Assembly (NCBI GenBank): GCA_016938155.1
Contig: JAFGVF010000109.1
Location: 1 to 12,164 of the forward strand
DNA: 12,164 nucleotides
Direction of reading: 5' to 3'
From: Candidatus Cloacimonadota bacterium
GTDB lineage: Bacteria > Cloacimonadota > Cloacimonadia > Cloacimonadales > JAFGVF01
Shown: one piece after another, positions 1 to 7,044 of the stretch
How the letters are laid out: each line of letters starts with the position of its first letter
Position numbering within the stretch: the stretch's first letter is position 1
Notes under the pieces: model-generated
The model's input: only the letters and a program-made list of their open reading frames with translations
Told to the model about the DNA's origin: nothing
Database searches by the model: none
Program-made: the position numbers and the translations under genes

Positions 1-19
1 TCTTTTTCATGTTTATCTC

Positions 20-2191
20 TCAAAGTATTATTTCAATGTACGAACCTTTAATCTTTTTCAGCTGACCTTTAGCGAAAGATATAGTTAATATAGCGTTTAT
101 ATCCTTTCCGTCAACATTTAAGATTAGACCTTCACCATACTCATCGTGGCGGACTTTTTGTCCAACCTTAAAAAGCTTTTCACTTTCCAGCACAATTTTC
201 GGTACTACACTCCTCTTTCTTCTTGAAATAATCGGGTATGAAAAAGAACTTTCTTTGATTAACAAATCATCGGGAATCTCACTAATGAACCGGCTTTCCA
301 CAGTCGCATCAAGAGAACCGTATGACCTTCTAAGTTCAGCACGAGTAAGAATAAGCTCTTTTCTCGCTCTCGTTATACCGACATACAACAACCTGCGTTC
401 CTCTTCAATCTCATCATTGCTGTTCTGAGACATGATATGAGGAATAAGATTTTCCTCGATTCCAACAATATAAACAACATCAAACTCCAGCCCCTTAGCA
501 TTATGTAAAGTCATTAAGCGGACTGAATTATCTTTATCTCCCATCCTGTCCACATTAGTCTGAAGACTAACATTCTGAATATAATTCTCCAGAAGGGGAT
601 TATCACCGATTTCATTTTTGTATCTTTCAAAATATTCGTCAACTGAATTCAGAAACTCATTCAAGTTTTCAGCTCGAGATAAATCCTGTGGATCCTGTGA
701 GTTAGTATAAGTTTCAATAAATCCGATCTGAGTCACAAGTGCTCTTACAAAGGTGTTTAACGGCATCTTTAGGCGTTGTGCCTGCCAAAACTGAAGCATA
801 TCGCCGAAAGCATTTATCTTATTAATTGTACCGGCATTTAACAATGGATTATTCTTCACTCCAAGCACAGCATCGTATAGAGTAATCTGCTTTGAAACTG
901 CATAATCAAGTAGTTTAGAGATAGTAGTGCTTCCTATACCGCGAGTTGGAGTATTAATAATTCTTAAAAGGCTTTCCGTATCATCGGGGTTCACTAAAAC
1001 TCTTAAATAAGCAAGCGTGTCCTTAATTTCCATTCTCTGAAAGAAATTTACAGTTCCCACCAGTAAATATGGGATATTTTTCTCCATGAATATGGACTCA
1101 AACAAGCGGGATTGTGCATTTGTCCGGTATAAAACAGCAAAGCTCTGCCAGGATTTATATGTTTCCTCTGCTTTAGTAATGATATCATTAGCGATAAATG
1201 AGGCTTCTATTCTTTCATCTTCAAGAATTTTATAAACAGGTCTCTCCCCATATAAATTATCACTTCTAAGTTCTTTTGAGTGTCGGGAACCGTTTCGGGA
1301 AATCAGGGAATTAGCAACTTTTAAAATAGGAACCGTCGAACGGTAGTTTTGTTCAAGCTTTATAATTCTTGCCTGCTTAAAATCCTTCTCAAAGCTTAAG
1401 ATGTTTCGAATGGTTGCCCCCCTCCAGCTATAAATTGCTTGGTCATCATCTCCAACAACGCATATATTGGCATTCTCACCGGTTAGCATACGAACAAGCA
1501 TGAACTGGACAAAGTTAGTATCTTGATATTCATCAACCATCACATAAGGAAATTGCCGGTTATATTTTGTTCTAGTTTCTGGGTAGTTTTTTAGCAAATA
1601 ATAAGTGTATATAAGAATATCGTCGAAATCAACAGCGTTATTTGAAACCAATTGCTTCTGATACTCTGTATAAATCCTTTTGAAAGTTTTGATGAAGGGA
1701 TTTGATAGATTATCTTCCATATCTTCAGGCATCACAAGATTGTTTTTCTGCTTAGAAATAATATTCAGGACTTTGTTTAGATTGAACTTCTTCGGGTCAA
1801 TTCCAAGCTGCTTATATATTTTCCTCAGCAGCGATTTCTGGTCATCTCCGTCATATATTGAGAAGTTACTGTTATTGAATGGCAAAGCGTATGGCTCTCG
1901 CCTAAGAATACGCGTACACACTGAGTGAAAGGTTCCAACCCAAAGATTCTTTGTATTCATGTGAATCAGATGTTGAAGGCGTTCTTGAAGTTCTTGGGCA
2001 GCTTTATTAGTAAAAGTAACAATCAGAATATTCCATGGGGCTACATTCTTCTCAAGGATTAGATATGCAGCTCTGTGAATTACAGAACGGGTTTTACCAC
2101 TCCCGGCACCTGCAAGGACTAATAAAGGTCCTTCAGTTGTAGTAACAACCTCTCTTTGCTCTTCATTAAGATTGGTGAGAAGTGGATGCAT
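20..2191 (-). CDS. pcrA: PcrA/UvrD-type superfamily 1A DNA helicase
   Basis: ATP-driven 3'-5' DNA helicase of the UvrD/PcrA/Rep family, cytoplasmic, used in nucleotide excision repair, mismatch repair and clearing of replication or transcription conflicts (family knowledge). All SF1A motifs are visible in 723 residues: Walker A AGAGSGKT at 27-34, motif Ia TFTNKAAQ at 59-66, Walker B DEYQDT at 220-225, motif III GDDDQAIYSWRGA at 247-259, motif IV LEQNYRST at 279-286, motif V TLHNAKGLEF at 561-570 and motif VI around 597-610 (RRLLYVGITRAR). The tail from about 674 (FKVGQKVRHDEYGEG) matches the Tudor-like C-terminal domain typical of PcrA, which binds RNA polymerase in studied members. Length is normal for the family. 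The ATG overlaps the stop of the preceding lipoprotein gene (TAATG) and has only a weak Shine-Dalgarno, so translation is probably coupled. It is the last gene of the operon seen here. The family call is very safe; PcrA versus UvrD is naming only. Confidence 0.97.
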   Translation of the reverse strand: MHPLLTNLNEEQREVVTTTEGPLLVLAGAGSGKTRSVIHRAAYLILEKNVAPWNILIVTFTNKAAQELQERLQHLIHMNTKNLWVGTFHSVCTRILRREPYALPFNNSNFSIYDGDDQKSLLRKIYKQLGIDPKKFNLNKVLNIISKQKNNLVMPEDMEDNLSNPFIKTFKRIYTEYQKQLVSNNAVDFDDILIYTYYLLKNYPETRTKYNRQFPYVMVDEYQDTNFVQFMLVRMLTGENANICVVGDDDQAIYSWRGATIRNILSFEKDFKQARIIKLEQNYRSTVPILKVANSLISRNGSRHSKELRSDNLYGERPVYKILEDERIEASFIANDIITKAEETYKSWQSFAVLYRTNAQSRLFESIFMEKNIPYLLVGTVNFFQRMEIKDTLAYLRVLVNPDDTESLLRIINTPTRGIGSTTISKLLDYAVSKQITLYDAVLGVKNNPLLNAGTINKINAFGDMLQFWQAQRLKMPLNTFVRALVTQIGFIETYTNSQDPQDLSRAENLNEFLNSVDEYFERYKNEIGDNPLLENYIQNVSLQTNVDRMGDKDNSVRLMTLHNAKGLEFDVVYIVGIEENLIPHIMSQNSNDEIEEERRLLYVGITRARKELILTRAELRRSYGSLDATVESRFISEIPDDLLIKESSFSYPIISRRKRSVVPKIVLESEKLFKVGQKVRHDEYGEGLILNVDGKDINAILTISFAKGQLKKIKGSYIEIIL

Positions 2192-2601
2192 TAATTGACT
2201 CTGCCGGAAATCGGGGCACTAATCTTACCCTCTAACTTCAAGCTGTCATATTCCTTATAACCGGAGATCTTGTAATAGTAATACACACCGGCAAGGATAT
2301 CATGGTCTTCATATTCCAGTTCGTCAATACCCGGTTCCAAGCCTGTAGTATCCAACTCTAAAATTCGGACATACTGTCCGTTTTGCGAGAGTCCCCTATA
2401 AATATAATAACCGTCACAATCTACTAATTCAAAGGGAGTCCAGGCAACAACCAATACTCCGCTTCGCTGGGTAACAGACCAATCATCATTATTCATAACA
2501 GATGGAGCTTTTTTATGATGCAATGGATTGTCTTCAGTTAAAGCACACGAGGTCAAAATTACTGAGATTAGGATAATTATTATATAGTGTGTTGCTTTCA
2601 T
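2191..2601 (-). CDS. Small lipoprotein with fibronectin type III-like fold
   Basis: A 136-residue predicted lipoprotein. A short N-terminal hydrophobic helix (residues 5-18) ends in the lipobox LTSC with the acylated cysteine at 19. The following residues are Ala and Leu, with no aspartate retention signal at +2, which would suggest outer-membrane sorting if E. coli rules apply. The mature part has an Fn3-like pattern: GVLVVAW at 48-54, GYYIYRG at 64-70 and GVYYYYKISGY at 105-115, resembling the Trp and Tyr core positions of Fn3 modules. I infer a periplasmic or surface binding module; no ligand can be read from the sequence. The gene starts inside the stop of the DUF5683 gene (TAATG), with a GAGG Shine-Dalgarno five bases upstream in that gene's last codons. 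It overlaps the helicase gene by one base at its own end. The lipoprotein call is strong; the fold is a moderate-confidence reading. Confidence 0.8.
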   Translation of the reverse strand: MKATHYIIIILISVILTSCALTEDNPLHHKKAPSVMNNDDWSVTQRSGVLVVAWTPFELVDCDGYYIYRGLSQNGQYVRILELDTTGLEPGIDELEYEDHDILAGVYYYYKISGYKEYDSLKLEGKISAPISGRVN

Positions 2602-3182
2602 TAGAACCTCACTTTAATACCGGTCGGTGTTACAGTTACTTTTCTTGAGGAATACTCCTCTACCACGCTATTCCAGAGATTTCCGTTATAGGCTTCAGTC
2701 GCTTGAATTGAATCATAAAGATTATAGCCCCAGATGAGAGCATATAGCCCAAACAGAGCCATCGAAAGAGTATATGGCTCTAAAGCTGCTTCATAGAGAG
2801 AATTAATCTCATCAACCTGAGTGGCATCCAGGTATTTATTATATTTATCCATTGCCTTTGTATAAAGAAAGATGCTCCCACCCAGGGAAATAATTTCAAC
2901 ACCGAGGATAACCTGCCCTCTAATGTAGCTGTGGGCAGTTATTTGTCCCCACCCGGGGAAAAAGGCAGATTTTATCAGATTTGTAGTTAACGACTGCTTA
3001 CGCATATTATATATCTGTAAAAGCTCTTGTCTGTCATTCAGGTCTATTCTGAATTTCATTCTTTCTTCGTAGGTGTTCCAATTGTACTTCTTAGGATTTG
3101 TGAACTGCTTTATATCAAACTCAGCAGCAAATAAACCAGTCGCCAGGGTCAATAAAAGAATTAATGTTAGTAAATGTTTCAT
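2601..3182 (-). CDS. DUF5683-like exported/membrane protein
   Basis: A 193-residue protein of unknown function. An N-terminal signal peptide (residues 1-20, cleavage near FAA/EF) is followed by a charged segment and then SAFFPGWGQ at 72-80. This Pro-Gly-x-Gly-Gln motif is characteristic of DUF5683 and related small membrane proteins. Two hydrophobic helices lie at about 90-108 and 138-155, and the C-terminus is a short alternating strand ending in Phe. I place the start at the ATG at 3182 rather than the TTG six bases upstream, because AAGGA lies exactly six bases before the ATG but directly abuts the TTG. Two bases separate it from the TPR lipoprotein stop, and it shares a TAATG overlap with the Fn3-like lipoprotein. 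The context implies an envelope role alongside the two lipoproteins. The family assignment is from recalled motif resemblance and is not certain. Confidence 0.82.
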   Translation of the reverse strand: MKHLLTLILLLTLATGLFAAEFDIKQFTNPKKYNWNTYEERMKFRIDLNDRQELLQIYNMRKQSLTTNLIKSAFFPGWGQITAHSYIRGQVILGVEIISLGGSIFLYTKAMDKYNKYLDATQVDEINSLYEAALEPYTLSMALFGLYALIWGYNLYDSIQATEAYNGNLWNSVVEEYSSRKVTVTPTGIKVRF

Positions 3183-3184
3183 CT

Positions 3185-4630
3185 TCAATCCTTCATCAAC
3201 TCTTCCGAAATTTTGCTCAACGGCAGGATTGATTTGTCTTTCACATTAACCTGCCATACATAGAAGAAATCACGGCTCGGAGTAAAAATATCAAATCTGA
3301 CTTCATACTTGTATCTTCCTGTTGACTTCATGATTTTCCAACCACTGCTTTGAACATCTTCGGCTGCATATTGTGTTTTCAGGTATGCAATCTTCTCGTT
3401 AATTTTCCTGTCCATGATTCCTTGTCTATAATCCTTAAGAATCTTGGAAACAAATTCAACCGGATTGCTCTCGGCACTGATTAAATTTCTTGTGATGAAC
3501 ACTCTTTCCTTATACTCTGGAAGAGGGTCTAAACCATAGGCTTCTTCAAAGAGAGGCAAAGCTTTTGAATACTCTCTGTTATTCTCAAAAGCGATACCTT
3601 TCTCTATTAATTCTGCAGCATAAGTCACAGCATCAATTGTATCATGAGTTTGAGAAATCTTATCTTTTGCCGGTTCATAGTCGGGAACTATCTCAAATGC
3701 CATGGCATAAAGCGACAAAGCATTATCGAACTTCCGATAGGATACCATCTCATCTCCGCGAGTTATAAACTCATTAGCTTTTTCCTTCATTTTTTCGACT
3801 ATTCTAAGCTCTTCATCCGGAGCATATTCAATGGCAAGCCTGTACTCTTCTCTGGCTTCGGCATATTTCTCAAATCGAGTATCCAGATCGGCTTTTTCTT
3901 CATATAAATGCGAGATAGTTGTATAAATCTCTTTGTGCTTTCCAATCGGATATTTCTCAATTTCGAAAAGAAATTCAAGAGCTTTATCAGCTGTTGTGCT
4001 ATCTCTTAAGGCATATGCATCAGCAACAATATTCATGGTAAATGTATCCAGCAAATTTCTTGAAGAAAGCTCGTAGGGATTGTCTGGAAAGTGATCATAT
4101 AACTCCATATAAATTGGAAGAGTTGTTGCATAGTTCCGCGAAACATCCAGCTCATATTTAATTCGTCTATTGAGTATTTCGGGAACATAGACTGATGTTG
4201 GAATAACTTCGACAATCTTTCTGAAATAATCCCAACCTTTGCTTATATCATTACTTTCAAAGCTCTGTTCTGCAAGCTGATAATACGCTTGGGCAAGTAG
4301 TTTATCAGCCTCCTCTGAATTAGCCAGTATTGCCAATCTTTCGGCGAGTACATAGTTCTGCTTTTCAATTGCAGCTTTAGCCAGTTCAAAATAGCTGTCT
4401 GAGCGGGAAAGCTGGGCCTCAGTCCTATAGGCACCGTTCTGAGCGTAGGTTAAAAAATTATCATAAGCTATTATCGCTGATATGTATTTCTTCCGATTAT
4501 ATATGCTTTCTGCTGAGGCAAGTCTATTTCTTTCACAACCTGACAGGAAAAGAATCACCAACAGAATGAAGCTAAAGCAAATCTTCGCTTTCTTGTGCAA
4601 TTTCGACCCCGCTAATTTTGTTATTCTCAA
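3185..4630 (-). CDS. TPR-repeat lipoprotein, envelope-associated
   Basis: A predicted lipoprotein of up to 481 residues. The basic n-region (HKKAK at 12-16), the hydrophobic stretch (17-29) and lipobox LSGC with Cys32 form a clear signal II peptide. Much of the mature protein is helical, with tetratricopeptide-like pairs such as YNRKKYISAIIAYDNFL (44-60), the stretch beginning YRKFDNALSLY, and NNREYSKALPLFEEAYGLDP. The last roughly 80 residues look beta-rich and non-TPR. TPR lipoproteins usually scaffold envelope complexes; the partner here is unknown. Neither plausible start is ATG. TTG at 4630 has AAAGGA five bases upstream but overlaps the preceding gene by 59 bases. TTG at 4600 gives a compact 22-residue signal peptide and a 29-base overlap, with only a GCGGGG motif before it. 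I give the longer form. It has a 2-base gap to the DUF5683 gene and is probably translationally coupled to both neighbours. Confidence 0.85.
   Translation of the reverse strand: MRITKLAGSKLHKKAKICFSFILLVILFLSGCERNRLASAESIYNRKKYISAIIAYDNFLTYAQNGAYRTEAQLSRSDSYFELAKAAIEKQNYVLAERLAILANSEEADKLLAQAYYQLAEQSFESNDISKGWDYFRKIVEVIPTSVYVPEILNRRIKYELDVSRNYATTLPIYMELYDHFPDNPYELSSRNLLDTFTMNIVADAYALRDSTTADKALEFLFEIEKYPIGKHKEIYTTISHLYEEKADLDTRFEKYAEAREEYRLAIEYAPDEELRIVEKMKEKANEFITRGDEMVSYRKFDNALSLYAMAFEIVPDYEPAKDKISQTHDTIDAVTYAAELIEKGIAFENNREYSKALPLFEEAYGLDPLPEYKERVFITRNLISAESNPVEFVSKILKDYRQGIMDRKINEKIAYLKTQYAAEDVQSSGWKIMKSTGRYKYEVRFDIFTPSRDFFYVWQVNVKDKSILPLSKISEELMKD
3189..3193 (-). promoter_or_regulatory. 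Shine-Dalgarno that fixes the DUF5683 gene start
   Basis: AAGGA on the minus strand, six bases before the ATG at 3182. The alternative in-frame TTG (3188-3186) directly follows the motif with no spacer, so the ATG is the sensible start. The site lies inside the last codons of the upstream TPR lipoprotein gene. Confidence 0.75.
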
Positions 4631-5306
4631 GATATTCCTTTATTTCATCGGACAATCCATGGTTTAAGATTATTCTTTTGTGGCTTTTTGATAAAGCACA
4701 TTTCAATTCCTCCACCGGTAGATGGATAGCATCTACTATAAAAACATCAGCATTGTTTACATAATTGCAAAGATGCTTTAAATCTGGGATATCTGATGTA
4801 TAAACCACTTTGGAAGTACCATCTTCAATTACAAACGAAAATGACTTCATCATATTCTTAAAACCATTTTCTTTAATAATGCGTGAATAGCCTTCAAGGT
4901 GACTATTAGGAAAGATTCGAATGCCGGGGAAATCTACTGTGACTTCTTCAATTGATATAAGTTCCAGAGTAAATCCAAGTTTATCCTCAAATATGTAAAA
5001 ATTATGAAGCATTCTTCTGAATTCATCTACTCTTTCAGGCAGGTATATCTTCAGGGTTTTCCTTCTTTTTTGCAAGTAAAGCATTTGAATCAACATCGGA
5101 AGACCGCTGGAGTGATCAGGATGCATATGGCTTATAACAACAAAATCCAGAAAGTCAGCTTCGCAACCTAAATGAAGTAATTTATATGTAGTTCCTTCTC
5201 CGCAATCAAACAGGAAGTTCCTTCCATAAATCTCTGCAAGAATAGCAGCTTGACCCTTTCCAAGTACCGGAAGTCCTGTCCCGCTGCCCAGTATCTTAAC
5301 TTGCAT
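4572..5306 (-). CDS. Metallo-beta-lactamase fold hydrolase, RNase Z-like
   Basis: A 244-residue cytoplasmic MBL-fold enzyme. It opens with ILGSGTGLP (5-13), then FDCGEGT (33-39), both typical of the RNase Z/ElaC branch, followed by the metal-binding SHMHPDH (His60, His62, Asp64, His65). Further likely ligands are the His in the NSH segment near the middle, the Asp in YTSD, and the His in LNHG near the C-terminus, so the two-zinc site appears complete. It is shorter than classical tRNase Z (about 300 residues or more), and I do not see an obvious long exosite arm. It could therefore be a tRNA 3' processing enzyme or one of the many RNase Z-like phosphodiesterases of other specificity. It begins four bases after the stop of the sugar-phosphate transferase gene, with only a weak A/G-rich ribosome site. 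Its 3' end overlaps the start of the TPR lipoprotein gene. The fold call is safe; the substrate is open. Confidence 0.9.
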   Translation of the reverse strand: MQVKILGSGTGLPVLGKGQAAILAEIYGRNFLFDCGEGTTYKLLHLGCEADFLDFVVISHMHPDHSSGLPMLIQMLYLQKRRKTLKIYLPERVDEFRRMLHNFYIFEDKLGFTLELISIEEVTVDFPGIRIFPNSHLEGYSRIIKENGFKNMMKSFSFVIEDGTSKVVYTSDIPDLKHLCNYVNNADVFIVDAIHLPVEELKCALSKSHKRIILNHGLSDEIKEYLENNKISGVEIAQESEDLL

Positions 5307-5310
5307 AATT

Positions 5311-6396
5311 CTATTTCTTTTTCTGATTCTCAGGTACGATTATCGGAACCTGATCCAGTTTGTTCCCGAAAATAATGAAAGCTACTGCAAAGATTATTGT
5401 AGAGGCCACCATTAATGGTAAAGAACGAATCTTAAAGACAATCATCGAAGTTATTATGATTAATAGATTGATAATGTAAATAAATACTGCCGTAATTTTA
5501 GCTGAGCCAAGCACTGTGTGCATTCTATGCGTCGAGTGGTCTTTACCTCCCTGCATGATATGTCTGCCGTCTCTTTTTCTGGTATAACTTACCAAGCTGA
5601 TGTCAAAAATTGAATAACTGAGCATCAACACCGGCAGAAGAAAATAGAATTTATTCTGAGCTGTGTTACTGGCAAACTGTGCCATTTGTATTCCCATGGA
5701 AGCAAGAAAGTACCCTATGAACATGCTTCCTGCATCACCAAGAAACATCTTTGCCGGATTGAAGTTATAAGGTAGAAAACCAAATAGAGCTCCCGAAAAA
5801 CAAAGTGAGACCAAACCCATAAACTGCATCACTTCATTGTATGACCCCCCGTTGATTATGGTGAAGCCAAAGAATCCCAAACCGATAATGCCTGCCATCC
5901 CGGTTATTATTCCGTCCATATTATCAAGAAAGTTGAAGGCATTCATCAAGCCCACCATCCAGAACAGAAGGATAGGAATAGTGATAAATTCAGAACCGAA
6001 CATGGTGATCAGCTCTACTCGCTGGTAATTCGACAAGATAAAAAAAAGACTGCTTACAATCTGCCCAAGCATCTTTATTTGAGGTTTCATCCCCATTCTG
6101 TCATCGATAATCCCTAATACAAAGATGATTGTAGCACCTGCAAGGAATCCTATCAAGTTTCGGTCTAAGAAGACATGATAATTAATTAGGCTTTCAAAGA
6201 CTATCATGATAAAAAAGCCAATAAATACTGCCGCCCCTCCCAGAAGTGAGGTTGGTATTTTATGCACTTTTCGGGCGTTGGGTTGATCTACAAAATTTAT
6301 CTTTATTGCAAATTTACGAATAAAAGGTGAAATTGCATATACAAATACAAACGACATTCCAAAAAGCAGAAAGTAATGATATATATTGACTTCCAT
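5311..6396 (-). CDS. WecA/MraY-family polyprenyl-phosphate sugar-1-phosphate transferase
   Basis: An integral inner-membrane enzyme that moves a sugar-1-phosphate (GlcNAc-1-P or similar) from a UDP-sugar to undecaprenyl phosphate, starting synthesis of a lipid-linked glycan (family knowledge). It has 361 residues and about ten or eleven hydrophobic segments. Family signatures occur in order: DQPNARKVHKIPTSLLGG (37-54), GIIDDRMGMKPQIKMLGQ (95-112) with Asp98/Asp99, NAFNFLDNMDG (152-162) with the catalytic-region Asn and Asp residues, FLGDAGSMFIGY (218-229), and KDHSTHRM (285-292), equivalent to the DHxxHR loop. The DQPNARKVH and DHSTHR forms are closer to WecA/TagO than to MraY, so O-antigen, enterobacterial-common-antigen-like or other surface glycan initiation is more likely than peptidoglycan. 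ACGGAGT precedes the ATG with good spacing. It is the first gene of the six-gene operon, 133 bases after the CNB gene. The sugar specificity cannot be read. Confidence 0.93.
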   Translation of the reverse strand: MEVNIYHYFLLFGMSFVFVYAISPFIRKFAIKINFVDQPNARKVHKIPTSLLGGAAVFIGFFIMIVFESLINYHVFLDRNLIGFLAGATIIFVLGIIDDRMGMKPQIKMLGQIVSSLFFILSNYQRVELITMFGSEFITIPILLFWMVGLMNAFNFLDNMDGIITGMAGIIGLGFFGFTIINGGSYNEVMQFMGLVSLCFSGALFGFLPYNFNPAKMFLGDAGSMFIGYFLASMGIQMAQFASNTAQNKFYFLLPVLMLSYSIFDISLVSYTRKRDGRHIMQGGKDHSTHRMHTVLGSAKITAVFIYIINLLIIITSMIVFKIRSLPLMVASTIIFAVAFIIFGNKLDQVPIIVPENQKKK

Positions 6397-6427
6397 TAAC
6401 AGTACTCCGTATAATTATCTTGCCGGC

Positions 6428-6456
6428 ATCTTTTCAAATCTGCCTCAATTTGTCAA
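6428..6456 (-). promoter_or_regulatory. Candidate sigma-70-type promoter for the envelope operon
   Basis: On the minus strand, a perfect TTGACA (6456-6451) is followed after 17 bases by AAAGAT (6433-6428), a weak -10 that matches three of six consensus bases. It lies about 30-60 bases before the ATG at 6396. A small inverted repeat (AGACT, three bases, AGTCT; 6457-6469) abuts the -35 box and could be an operator half or chance. The -10 is poor, so the call is tentative. Confidence 0.4.
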
Positions 6457-6471
6457 AGACTTTGAGTCTGG

Positions 6472-6533
6472 AGATAACTTTAACATATCTGCATTATTTT
6501 GATTTATCAATTCCGGGTGACAGATAACTTTAA
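6472..6533. repeat. Pair of 12-base direct repeats before the envelope operon
   Basis: AGATAACTTTAA occurs at 6472-6483 and again at 6522-6533, 50 bases apart. The second copy overlaps the TAA stop of the cyclic-nucleotide-binding gene. Both are upstream of the candidate promoter of the operon beginning at 6396, where paired activator or repressor sites would fit. A local duplication is the other reading. Confidence 0.5.
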
Positions 6534-7036
6534 TTTCGTGCACCTACTGCAAGAAAAAGAGCTGTTGCTAGTTTTACTACATTTTTATCCGTATCTTCAA
6601 GCCGTTTACAGACGATTGAGGATATGTTGCGGACAATCAAATACCCTGTATGAATATCTTTCTCAACAATCTTATTGAAACTTTCTCCCGACAGCTCAAA
6701 AACTGTGCAATCTTCTTCAGCAATTACATTGGCTGTCCTCAGTCCATTGGTTATTAACCCGTTTTCTCCAAAACTCGGCATATCTTTTCCATCCAGAGTT
6801 GCAAGTCGCTTTGCTTCTGTTTCCTGACTATCCAACACATCCATCACAAGATTCTTTGTTACGGTTACTTTACCTGAAGTCAATACATAAAGCCGTGAAC
6901 CCTGGGTATTCTCTTTAATAATAACTGAACCCTTTTGATAAGTATTTATTTCCAAATATTCCTGCACAAGGGCAAGTTGTCCTGTGCTTAATCCATTAAA
7001 AATAGTGGTCTTAGAAAAATCAGGCATTGTACTCAT
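6530..7036 (-). CDS. Stand-alone cyclic nucleotide-binding domain protein
   Basis: A 168-residue soluble protein made almost entirely of one CNB (cNMP-binding, Crp N-terminal-like) domain. The N-terminal part shows the usual pattern FNGLSTGQL (13-21) and YQKGSVIIKENTQGSRLYVLTSGKVTV (from 33). The phosphate-binding cassette is intact at its key points: FGE at 89-91 (Glu91) and RTAN at 100-103 (Arg100), with the family's usual nine-residue spacing; the common Pro before Arg is Leu here. I therefore infer that it can still bind cAMP, cGMP or a related ligand. There is no helix-turn-helix after the domain, so it is not a Crp/Fnr transcription factor. The ATG is preceded by AGGAG at five bases, the site overlapping the stop codon of the channel gene, and the gap to that gene is only eight bases. 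The close pairing suggests it modulates the channel. Confidence 0.9.
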   Translation of the reverse strand: MSTMPDFSKTTIFNGLSTGQLALVQEYLEINTYQKGSVIIKENTQGSRLYVLTSGKVTVTKNLVMDVLDSQETEAKRLATLDGKDMPSFGENGLITNGLRTANVIAEEDCTVFELSGESFNKIVEKDIHTGYLIVRNISSIVCKRLEDTDKNVVKLATALFLAVGARN

Positions 7037-7044
7037 GAATTCTC

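Noticed and set aside
1680..1928. Plus-strand open frame opposite the helicase gene
   Set aside because: It lies entirely inside the helicase coding sequence and has no recognisable domain.
6457..6469. Hairpin AGACT/AGTCT as the terminator of the channel/CNB unit
   Set aside because: The stem is only five pairs and is not followed by a T-run on the minus strand.
6530..7036. Crp/Fnr-type transcription factor
   Set aside because: The protein ends soon after the CNB domain and has no helix-turn-helix, so it is a ligand-binding module only.
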